39,211 nucleotides of DNA from positions 1 through 39,211 of the forward strand of contig JANKMX010000016.1 in NCBI GenBank assembly GCA_024649995.1, written 5' to 3'. This document shows positions 33,207-39,211 of the stretch, piece after piece. Under the pieces are notes generated by a model. The model saw nothing but the letters and a program-made list of their open reading frames with translations, was not told where the DNA came from and did no database searches. A program made the translations under genes and the position numbers. This DNA is from Gudongella sp. Lineage in GTDB: Bacteria; Bacillota; Clostridia; Tissierellales; Tissierellaceae. Position 1 is the first letter of the stretch, and each line of letters opens with the position of its first letter.

Positions 33207-33776
33207 CTAGTCCACCCTCCCTAAAATATAAGTTCTACACAATGGATCGTTCCCTATCCTAGTTATTACGCCATCTTCTAAGTCATGCTTGCCTATGGTT
33301 ATTATAAATTCGGGTTCATAATCTTCAAATGTGGTAATCTCATAAGTATCCATCCCCATGAACATTAAAATTACGTTAGGAATAATATTACTGCTCCTCA
33401 CAATTATCTGATAAATCATCAAATGTATCGTGATAAAAACTACTATAGTTATTATTAGATTATTGGAAAATATAAAAACCGAAGGTAATATTACCCCTAA
33501 CAAAAAAGATAAAACTTCTCCATTTTTTTTTACTTTAATATTATCTGGATTAAAATCAGTTGTATATCCAACACCTAGAGTATCTCTCAAGCGAGATATA
33601 ACGAATTTCGCAGTAATGCATCCTGAAAGTATTATTATTAATATCAAAATTATCAATAAATTTTTTTCAAGACATGGATACTTATCTGACAATTGTATGC
33701 AAAATAACACATAAGCCGGGACCATTGCAGTATAAAAATATAATAGCTTAAACCATATTTGTGTACCTGCAAACAT
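33207..33776 (-). CDS. kwaA: KwaA-like four-helix membrane protein
   Basis: A 189-residue membrane protein with four hydrophobic segments (about 10-28, 38-57, 89-106 and 109-131) and a soluble C-terminal tail. Features shared with KwaA: an opening 'LLYFYTAMVPAYVLFCIQL' like the family's 'LYilSfiPLy', 'KKNGEVLSFLLGVILP' before helix 3, and 'YQIIVRSSNIIPNVILMFMG' then 'TYEIT' after helix 4 (compare 'NPlLnllGyrlYk.'). KwaA sits in the inner membrane and senses infection, KwaB acts inside. ATG 33776 has GGGAGGTGA upstream. No promoter with good -10/-35 boxes is evident in the 55 bp before it. Confidence 0.62.
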   Translation of the reverse strand: MFAGTQIWFKLLYFYTAMVPAYVLFCIQLSDKYPCLEKNLLIILILIIILSGCITAKFVISRLRDTLGVGYTTDFNPDNIKVKKNGEVLSFLLGVILPSVFIFSNNLIITIVVFITIHLMIYQIIVRSSNIIPNVILMFMGMDTYEITTFEDYEPEFIITIGKHDLEDGVITRIGNDPLCRTYILGRVD

Positions 33777-33831
33777 ATACTCACCTCCCTTGTATTAGTA
33801 TAAAATTAATCATATATTACTAGGAATAGAA

Positions 33832-34464
33832 TCATCCCTCTGAAATATCCCTAATCCTCTTATCATGAGTCTTACCCAAAATCACCAATGCCAATGCTGC
33901 CCCAATAAAAGCCAATAGCATATCCTTTTGTGTATCCAGATAATCCCCTTGAAGAGAAAGTACATATTTTGCAGGCAGGTTAGAAATTATAACGGCGAAA
34001 AATTCCAGAAGCTCCCAAGCTGCACTAATTGCCAGTACAAAAGCAAAAATAGTCACATAGAAGAATTTGCTCTTCTTAAAGTACCCTTTCCTAAGCAGAA
34101 ACTCTCTTGCAACTATGGCAGGCACAAACCCCTGAGCCAAATGACCTACACGATCATAGTGGTTCCTGGAAATATTGAAAATCTCCTTAACTTCCTCAAA
34201 TAATGGATTATGAGTATAGGTATATTTTGCTCCGATAAGTAAGATAACAATGTGTATGAAGACCAATACATAAGTAAAATAGGTGAACCTGAACTTCTTG
34301 TGGGTTGCAATCAAGGTTCCTGCATATATTATTACCGGAATTGTAAGCATGGTCCATGCAAAGTAATCCCTGGCATCTATGGCCGACCAAATCAATACTA
34401 TGATAAGTACCAAAACTAAACGTATTTCTCTACTATTATCTTTGCTCCGATCCTTGTTATGCAC
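33832..34464 (-). CDS. DUF2238 (YjdF-like) membrane protein
   Basis: A 210-residue integral membrane protein with five to six helices. The hallmark segments of the family are present: 'HYDRVGHLAQGFVPAIVARE', 'ISAAWELLEFFA' and 'GDYLDTQKDMLLAFIGAALAL'. The function of the family is unknown; the conserved His/Asp/Glu in the membrane suggest an enzyme or metal site. GTG 34464 was chosen because GAGGAG lies seven bases upstream; GTG 34479 has no ribosome binding site. Confidence 0.88.
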   Translation of the reverse strand: MHNKDRSKDNSREIRLVLVLIIVLIWSAIDARDYFAWTMLTIPVIIYAGTLIATHKKFRFTYFTYVLVFIHIVILLIGAKYTYTHNPLFEEVKEIFNISRNHYDRVGHLAQGFVPAIVAREFLLRKGYFKKSKFFYVTIFAFVLAISAAWELLEFFAVIISNLPAKYVLSLQGDYLDTQKDMLLAFIGAALALVILGKTHDKRIRDISEG

Positions 34465-34532
34465 TTTATATCTCCTCACATAAACTTTAGCTCTATGGTT
34501 TTCTTCATCTGCTTATGGTGTCAAAGTAATCC

Positions 34533-34850
34533 TTATTTCCCTGCTCGATCATATGACTTAAACGCTCCAACTGCATCAAAACCAAATAGAATCTTGATTA
34601 CCCATGCAAACAATAAAATTACAACAATAGGAATAACACATGATGTTATAATCAGCACTGCAATCGCATCTAAAAATGCTGACAGCGTATTCTCACCCTT
34701 CTTGACCATTGCAGTTATATCGCTACCCACCTTGGAAGTGATATCAGACAGATAATCTCCGATTTTGCTAAACCAATTCTTGTCCTCCTCGGAAAGATCT
34801 TTCTTCTTCTCTTCAATGAAATCTTTGTTTTCATCAGCTATTTCAATGGT
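34533..34850 (-). pseudogene. C-terminal part of membrane protein, beyond an in-frame TAG
   Basis: The reading frame of the 171-residue protein encoded upstream continues without another stop for 105 codons after its TAG (34851-34853). This part reads 'TIEIADENKDFIEEKKK' and 'WFSKIGDYLSDITSKVGSD', then a clear membrane helix ('AIAVLIITSCVIPIVVILLF') and ends in 'DAVGAFKSYDRAGK'. It has no start with a good ribosome binding site close to the TAG. It is either the lost tail of a broken gene or is made by readthrough. Confidence 0.65.
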
Positions 34851-35366
34851 CTACTCTATTGATGCTTGATGTGACTCGTAAACAAGGTCACTAATTTTTA
34901 TGCTGGCTGGTACTGCCAAGAAAATGATAATACCGAATATTGCAAGCTTTATAGCAAGATCTCTTAGAGTATCCTTCCTCATGTATAGATAGGATATACC
35001 TAAAAGACAGGCAAAAGGTATGATATATGTAAACGAAACATAGCCTATAACGGACAACAGCATCTTTTCCAGCAGGATTGCGCCTAATATAACAATGAAA
35101 TAGGAAGTCAACTGTGCAAGTTGATTTGCAATGGGCATAGCTGCATCACCTGGTATCAAGGACATGGCAGTGGACACAGTAGCCGCTGACACAGAAAGCT
35201 TCAAGACAGTTACCTTCTTATCATCCAGGGATTCAACCGTCTTTGCATTAAATTCCTGTGAGGTGACCACTTTTGATACAACAAAAATTGAGAGTAATGC
35301 AATAAGAATCAATGCAATTGCTACAACAGTTCTTCTGGAGAACATGAAATTTCCAAAATCAAACAT
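34851..35366 (-). CDS. Multi-pass membrane protein, probably shortened by an in-frame TAG
   Basis: A 171-residue frame with an N-terminal membrane helix (11-30), an extracytoplasmic part with 'LSVSAATVSTAMSLIPGDAA' and three more helices (about 88-165). Proteins with the 'SLIPGDAA.PIANQLA' segment in clostridia are, to my knowledge, longer membrane proteins with a charged region and another helix near the C-terminus, which is exactly what follows here in the same frame after the TAG. Function unknown. ATG 35366 is preceded by AAGGGGGG. Confidence 0.75.
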   Translation of the reverse strand: MFDFGNFMFSRRTVVAIALILIALLSIFVVSKVVTSQEFNAKTVESLDDKKVTVLKLSVSAATVSTAMSLIPGDAAMPIANQLAQLTSYFIVILGAILLEKMLLSVIGYVSFTYIIPFACLLGISYLYMRKDTLRDLAIKLAIFGIIIFLAVPASIKISDLVYESHQASIE

Positions 35367-35538
35367 AATCCAACCCCCCTTATCTTGGACATATACCCAT
35401 TAAATTGGAAATTCACCTAGGGCACTTGTCCTTAATCAATATCACTCTGTGTTTCCCCAATCAAAATTAATTGTTCTTATTGCTTTCTCCTTACCTTTTA
35501 CAAATTGATTTCATAAAACTCATTCCCTATGAGTAATC

Positions 35539-36024
35539 CTAAATCTGGACAGCCTGTAGGGATACCTCCTTCTTTCCGTCAGCCACAGCTTGTCTGCCAA
35601 CCTCCTTGAAACCGAATCTTTCATGAAACTTCAAGGATCCAGGGTTTGGAGGATTGATATCAATTTCAGCTGTTACAAAAGGAACACCAATCTCCCTGGC
35701 ATGTTCAAAGACTGATCTGTAAAGCATCTTTCCAAGTCCCTTTCCCTGCATCCTCCCAGAAACCACTACCCGGTCTATATACAGGAACTCCTTATAGTTT
35801 TTTGAGAACCAAAGGTAGTTAAGACTGTCGTAATCTTTTCCCTCTCTTATCGTCAGCACAAAGGCCTCGGCCATACCATCACATTCAACCACATTAATCA
35901 TCTCCGACTGCTCCCAAAGTCTCCTGAGCTTTTCCATGTCAAGGGGTGATAAGTAATGGACTGACTCCTCGTTAAGCTCCAGTATCCTCCCAAGATCCCT
36001 TGACTCCACTTCCCTAAGTATCAT
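35539..36024 (-). CDS. GNAT family N-acetyltransferase
   Basis: A 161-residue acetyl-CoA-dependent acetyltransferase. Motif A is clear: 'YIDRVVVSGRMQGKGLGKMLY' with the Q/R-x-x-G-x-G loop, and the C-terminal 'NPGSLKFHERFGFKEVG' is the usual motif B. The substrate is unknown. ATG 36024 has GGAGGAAG upstream; the frame is open 11 codons earlier without one. It stands alone, with 150 bp of non-coding sequence on the upstream side. Confidence 0.92.
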   Translation of the reverse strand: MILREVESRDLGRILELNEESVHYLSPLDMEKLRRLWEQSEMINVVECDGMAEAFVLTIREGKDYDSLNYLWFSKNYKEFLYIDRVVVSGRMQGKGLGKMLYRSVFEHAREIGVPFVTAEIDINPPNPGSLKFHERFGFKEVGRQAVADGKKEVSLQAVQI

Positions 36025-36209
36025 TTTACACTTCCTCCTTAAAGCTTCCTTTAACACAAATACACCCTGGTATGCTCTTTCGCCTACGTCCTTTTCTTAG
36101 TTATCAATTCTTAAGGGATCCTCAAGGGAACTCCCAAACCTCACAGGTGTTAGTATATCAATCAATAAATGCTAGCCTGTAAACATTATCATTCCCTGAT
36201 AGTGTTAAT

Positions 36210-36944
36210 CTAGCTCTTGTTTTTCACAATAAAATGAGTCAATAGCTTGTAGTAGGCTGCCCCAGTTAGTCGTTTGAAGACATTTATTCTACAGTCATAG
36301 AAATATGGCTTATCCGCATAACCTTTTTCTTCCCAGTATTGCATGTCAAGAGGAATAATGTTGACACCTAAAACCTTCTGAGTATTGAACTCAATAATCT
36401 GCTTGAATGAAGGTCTGTACTCTTTCCTGTTTCCTTCCTCCAGATAATACTTGAATTTATCCAGTGCTCTTTCTTCAACTTCATTGTCAAGATTGAACAT
36501 GTTCCTGGATATGTGACCTGTGTTTATGGTCCCCCATTGCACGGAAAGGTCACTCAAGTACCTTATGGCTGCCTTTGACCCTGTAACCTGTGTGCTGGTG
36601 ATAAAGAACACAGGCTTGCCCACAAGTGGAGACCTGTGATACCATACACATCCTCTATCAATTAGGACCTTAAGGTAGCCTGATATGTGCCTAAGATAAA
36701 CAGGGGATCCAATGATTATCCCATCAGCATCATTCATCTTCCCTAGAATCTCCTCGACATCGTCATCTATATAGCAGTTGCCCTTCCTTATGCAGCTATC
36801 ACATCCGATACAGGGCTTGATATCATAATCCTTGATATTTATAAAGTCAACATCATAGCCCTCCAAAAGTGATTCAACCACTTTTAGAAGACCGAAGGTA
36901 GACTGTTTTCGTATACTTCCATTGATTATCAAAACCTTTTTCAT
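36210..36944 (-). CDS. Iron-sulfur flavoprotein (Isf-like) / NADPH-dependent FMN reductase family
   Basis: A 244-residue flavodoxin-fold redox protein. The FMN phosphate loop is 'INGSIRKQSTFGLL' (8-21). Cys46, 49, 52 and 58 form the compact CX2CX2CX5C motif (CIGCDSCIRKGNC) of Isf proteins, which hold a 4Fe-4S cluster. 'IIIGSPVYLRHISGYLK' follows. The C-terminal 70 residues are an extension not needed for the core fold. It is likely an electron carrier or reductase of anaerobes. ATG 36944 has GGAGATG upstream, and TATAAT lies at 36975-36980. Confidence 0.9.
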   Translation of the reverse strand: MKKVLIINGSIRKQSTFGLLKVVESLLEGYDVDFINIKDYDIKPCIGCDSCIRKGNCYIDDDVEEILGKMNDADGIIIGSPVYLRHISGYLKVLIDRGCVWYHRSPLVGKPVFFITSTQVTGSKAAIRYLSDLSVQWGTINTGHISRNMFNLDNEVEERALDKFKYYLEEGNRKEYRPSFKQIIEFNTQKVLGVNIIPLDMQYWEEKGYADKPYFYDCRINVFKRLTGAAYYKLLTHFIVKNKS

Positions 36945-36992
36945 GGCACATCTCCATTTTAGAACGTTTAATCCATTATAAGTCGCGTCTGG

Positions 36993-37115
36993 TCATGCTT
37001 CTTCTCTCATTGGATATATAGGTATTCCCCTATTTCTATACTGAGTAATAGTCCCTCTCTTCAACTTAAGTTTCTCCCTCACGGGTTCTGGTTCGCATGA
37101 AATAGCTCCAACCAA
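36993..37115 (-). CDS. Small 40-residue ORF coupled to the SEC-C gene
   Basis: A short frame starting at TTG 37115, eight bases after AAAGGAG, which is formed by the last codons of the SEC-C gene. It encodes a basic peptide (VGAISCEPEPVREKLKL, then YRNRGIPIYPMREEA). It begins only 5 bp after the SEC-C stop codon, so translation could be coupled. I do not recognise it; it could also be the tail of a decayed gene. Confidence 0.4.
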   Translation of the reverse strand: MVGAISCEPEPVREKLKLKRGTITQYRNRGIPIYPMREEA

Positions 37116-37120
37116 AATGT

Positions 37121-37861
37121 CTACTCCTTTCCCAAACAGCACTTCTTATACTTTTTCCCACTTCCACAGGGGCAAGGATCATTCCTGCCAATCTTCTTCC
37201 TGGTCTTCATATCAATCACATTGGTTGCATTAAAATCAAATGGTACTTTAGGCAATGGTCTCATGTTTGGCTTTTCAAGCTTATCGAATATCTCCATTGG
37301 GGTATGACCATTATTCTCCCAAATCCTGGTATTATTTGAAAGATCCATAACAAGCTTCATGACCTCATTAAGCTGCTCAAGGCTCTGGAAGTCGACATTG
37401 AAGTGGTTGAAGTGATTGATCACAAAATTAATATCTGAACCAATCTGGCAAGATCCCTGGATTTCTTCAACAAGCTCCTGAGCTCTATCTTGATCCTTTA
37501 TAAGATTCTTGCTTACATAATCCAAAAGATCATCAAATTCCTCCGTGACCTCATAATAAAAGTCATCAGTATATTTTAGGAGTTCCTCCTTGTCAGGTAT
37601 GTAGTATGGCTTCCCAGCTTTTTCGCTCATAAGGGAATCAAACTCATCAAACTCCACCACAGCCTCATGGACAAAATATCCTCGATAGGAATAGACATAA
37701 GCCTTTGTAAGTTCCTCAGGAAAATTGTTTAGAATGTCATTGACCACTTCTAAACTTATCTTTTCATCATTCTGACTGTTGAAAATCTCCACCAGCTTCT
37801 CTGCTGGAAGGATGCCATAAAGGTTGGTCAGGGCTACGATATATCTCTTAAGTAAATTCAT
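37121..37861 (-). CDS. SEC-C motif zinc-binding protein
   Basis: A 246-residue protein. The C-terminal 224-242 is a complete SEC-C motif ([19 protein letters not shown]) that binds zinc and is found at the end of SecA and in many stand-alone proteins. The N-terminal 200 residues are helical and homologous to the 195-residue protein encoded at 38377-38964: '[15 protein letters not shown]', '[14 protein letters not shown]' and '[17 protein letters not shown]' are shared. The function is unknown, possibly protein-protein or ribosome-related. It is transcribed divergently from the small secreted peptide gene. Confidence 0.85.
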   Translation of the reverse strand: MNLLKRYIVALTNLYGILPAEKLVEIFNSQNDEKISLEVVNDILNNFPEELTKAYVYSYRGYFVHEAVVEFDEFDSLMSEKAGKPYYIPDKEELLKYTDDFYYEVTEEFDDLLDYVSKNLIKDQDRAQELVEEIQGSCQIGSDINFVINHFNHFNVDFQSLEQLNEVMKLVMDLSNNTRIWENNGHTPMEIFDKLEKPNMRPLPKVPFDFNATNVIDMKTRKKIGRNDPCPCGSGKKYKKCCLGKE

Positions 37862-37985
37862 CTTCGATTATTCCCCCTTGGTTTAGAAACAACTTTTGCT
37901 ATAGTTGGATATCTAGCTTCATCAAGCACACCCAATCATCTCTTTTTAGGAAGGTGTGCACTCCATTACATTTTATCAGAAAGGC

Positions 37986-38012
37986 TTGTTAAGAATCACC
38001 CATTCTTAACAA
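37986..38012. promoter_or_regulatory. Perfect 11-bp palindrome in the divergent promoter region
   Basis: TTGTTAAGAAT-CACCC-ATTCTTAACAA: two perfect 11-base arms with a 5-base centre. It lies between the divergent SEC-C gene and the secreted peptide gene, where an operator would be expected. No T-run follows. A second, smaller inverted repeat (GCACACC 37926-37932 with GGTGTGC 37953-37959) lies in the SEC-C leader. The rest of 37862-38142 is AT-rich and without a gene. Confidence 0.55.
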
Positions 38013-38142
38013 AATATATAAATCTATAAAAATTTACAAGATATATTTATCATGTCACAATTGAGTCATAATTTCTGTGTATAAAATATATATGGCAATA
38101 AAGAGCCTGTTCAAACAACAATACATCCCAAGGAGGAATAAA

Positions 38143-38328
38143 TTGAAAAAGTTCATGTCATTGTCAGTACTAAGTTTATTGATTCTGCTATCATCAAGCA
38201 CAACATTTGCAGCAAACAATGTTTCCAGAATGGCAACAACAAAGGGTGGACTTCTAATAGCGCAGTGTGCCCAGGAAATGGATCTGGGAATATCCCAATG
38301 TCTGCAAATGCCCGAGTGCATACACTAA
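38143..38328 (+). CDS. Small secreted cysteine-containing peptide
   Basis: A 61-residue precursor. TTG 38143 is preceded by AAGGAGG at ideal distance and is the right start, because a classic signal peptide begins there (KKFMSLSVLSLLILLSS) with a likely cleavage after TTFA. The mature part is about 38 residues: it has a Lys-Gly-Gly, then three Cys (IAQCAQ, SQCLQ, PECIH). The frame is open further upstream without a ribosome binding site. A strong terminator follows at 38351. It could be a secreted signal, bacteriocin-like or structural peptide; I do not recognise a family. It is one of only two plus-strand genes and lies between two paralogous minus-strand genes. Confidence 0.75.
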   Translation: MKKFMSLSVLSLLILLSSSTTFAANNVSRMATTKGGLLIAQCAQEMDLGISQCLQMPECIH

Positions 38329-38350
38329 TACAAACCCTTAGATCTAGATG

Positions 38351-38385
38351 GCTCCTCACCTTGTGTGAGGGGCTGTTTAGTTTCT
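38351..38385 (+). terminator. Intrinsic terminator of the secreted peptide gene
   Basis: GCTCCTCAC-CTTGT-GTGAGGGGC (9-bp stem, one G-T pair) followed by TGTTTAGTTTCTCTC, 22 bp after the stop codon at 38328. Confidence 0.75.
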
Positions 38386-38964
38386 CTCTTCAATTTCATT
38401 TGGAGTAAAACCATTATTTGCCCACATCCTGGTATTGTCAGCCAGATCCTCTATCAACTCCATCAGCTCATCGGCATCTTTTTTATTTTTGATCATAAAA
38501 TCATTTTCTTCAAATAAAAAGCTCAAATTCTTTCTACCCTCAACTGACTTGCAGTATATTCTTATGTCATTTGCAAGCTCTTCCGCCTTGTACCTGTCTT
38601 TATACAAGTCATATAGGAAACCAACCAGATTAATATATGGCTTTGTCCTCTCAAAGTATGTATAGTTAACGTATCTAAGAAGTTCTTCCCTTTCCGGTAT
38701 ATAATAAGGCTTATCACCCTTATATCCTTTTTCCCTATCATAATCACCCAGGATGATAATCTCCATTGCCACTAAGTCATCGTTCTGAACCATAACCATG
38801 TTTTCCCTCAGGTATTCCCTGTTGGCATTAACAATACCCTCAAGCTCAGAAGCGCTTACATCAGCCATATTTTGCATATTATATGTATTGACAACCCTTT
38901 CAATGCTTACGATTCCGTAAAGATTCACCAATGCAAGACAGTACTTCAAAATTAGTTTCTTCAT
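38377..38964 (-). CDS. Paralog of the SEC-C protein lacking the SEC-C motif
   Basis: A 195-residue helical protein. It matches the first 200 residues of the protein encoded at 37121-37861: 'LVNLYGIVSIERVVNTYN', 'KPYYIPEREELLRYVNY' and 'LADNTRMWANNGFTPNEI'. It stops at exactly the point where the other continues into the zinc motif. Either it lost the SEC-C end or the longer one gained it. Function unknown. The two genes are separated by the plus-strand peptide gene. Confidence 0.8.
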   Translation of the reverse strand: MKKLILKYCLALVNLYGIVSIERVVNTYNMQNMADVSASELEGIVNANREYLRENMVMVQNDDLVAMEIIILGDYDREKGYKGDKPYYIPEREELLRYVNYTYFERTKPYINLVGFLYDLYKDRYKAEELANDIRIYCKSVEGRKNLSFLFEENDFMIKNKKDADELMELIEDLADNTRMWANNGFTPNEIEERN

Positions 38965-39005
38965 AACACAGCTCCTTACGCATTTTACGCCATTTTGAGT
39001 AACAA

Positions 39006-39034
39006 TTGACTGAAATTACCATTTGTGCTAGAAT
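39006..39034 (+). promoter_or_regulatory. Promoter of the transposase-like gene
   Basis: TTGACT (39006-39011), 17 bp, TAGAAT (39029-39034): a near-consensus promoter on the plus strand, followed by GAGGAGG at 39058-39064. Confidence 0.7.
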
Positions 39035-39065
39035 CCTACCTAATAGCTGCTTCTATTGAGGAGGA

Positions 39066-39211
39066 ATGGTAAAGTTGAGAATCGTTAAAGCCTTGATGGC
39101 TTATCTTGAAGAATGGTTGAGCATAATCTTCTGGTCTTTGAGTGCAAAAGTAAAATCAAACAAGCACAAGGAATTGGAAATTGTAGCACTTAGGATGCAG
39201 CTTGCCTACTA
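39066..39211 (+). CDS. Transposase/integrase-core protein, N-terminus only (runs off the window)
   Basis: About 48 codons are visible. The sequence 'IIFWSLSAKVKSN' and 'KELEIVALRMQLAYY'-like end correspond to the N-terminal segment of rve-type transposases ('...lEnLALRqQLav...') that precedes the helix-turn-helix. The start is uncertain: ATG 39066 is almost inside the GAGGAGG, so TTG 39075, ten bases downstream of it, is likelier. The catalytic domain is beyond the window, so neither its state nor its family can be judged. Confidence 0.6.
   Translation, partial: MVKLRIVKALMAYLEEWLSIIFWSLSAKVKSNKHKELEIVALRMQLAY

Overview
The window looks like a stretch of low- to medium-GC Gram-positive (Clostridia-type) chromosome. 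Starts are preceded by strong GGAGG-type ribosome binding sites, TTG and GTG starts are frequent, and the proteins are of Firmicutes type (SEC-C proteins, pRiA4b ORF-3-like protein, Isf-like flavoprotein, DUF2238 protein, Wadjet of clostridial type). I cannot name the species. Nearly every gene is on the minus strand; only a small secreted peptide gene (38143-38328) and a partial transposase gene at the right edge (39066-39211) are on plus. I saw no tRNA, rRNA or CRISPR array.

Left part (1-16.1 kb), housekeeping and accessory metabolism. A secreted subtilase lies at 225-1961. Next comes a complete nine-gene ATPase operon in the order atpD-C-Q-R-B-E-F-A-G (8555 down to 2116). This is the hallmark order of the N-type F-ATPase: it has AtpQ and AtpR, no separate delta gene, a b subunit with a delta-like tail, and a c subunit with two membrane glutamates. 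A malate/L-lactate dehydrogenase-family gene precedes it. Then come a copper module (multicopper oxidase plus CPH-type P1B ATPase), a DUF1801 protein, a PPOx-fold flavoprotein, a MESH1/SpoT-like HD hydrolase, a pRiA4b ORF-3-like protein and a small coiled-coil protein.

Middle part (16.2-27.7 kb). A full Wadjet system, jetABCD, is encoded at 22610 down to 16241. It is followed (going up in coordinate) by an orphan antitoxin-like fragment, a membrane diguanylate cyclase, and a two-gene unit of a repeat-type protein and an HD-GYP c-di-GMP phosphodiesterase that appear to share an N-terminal domain.

Right-middle part (27.7-34.5 kb), a mobile and defence patch. It holds a DUF6036-type nucleotidyltransferase with a small partner, a truncated AbiEi-like antitoxin, a complete TnpB element with a recognisable omega-RNA end, a broken abiEii toxin next to an intact abiEi-like regulator, and a very AT-rich two-gene unit that I read as a divergent Kiwa (kwaA-kwaB) anti-phage system. 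Wadjet, Kiwa-like, AbiE-like and TnpB elements within about 18 kb make this a defence island with visible decay.

Right end (33.8-39.2 kb). This holds a DUF2238 membrane protein, a membrane protein gene interrupted by an in-frame TAG, a GNAT acetyltransferase and an Isf-type flavoprotein. It also has a pair of paralogous proteins, one with and one without the SEC-C zinc motif. A divergently transcribed secreted cysteine-containing peptide sits between the two paralogs.
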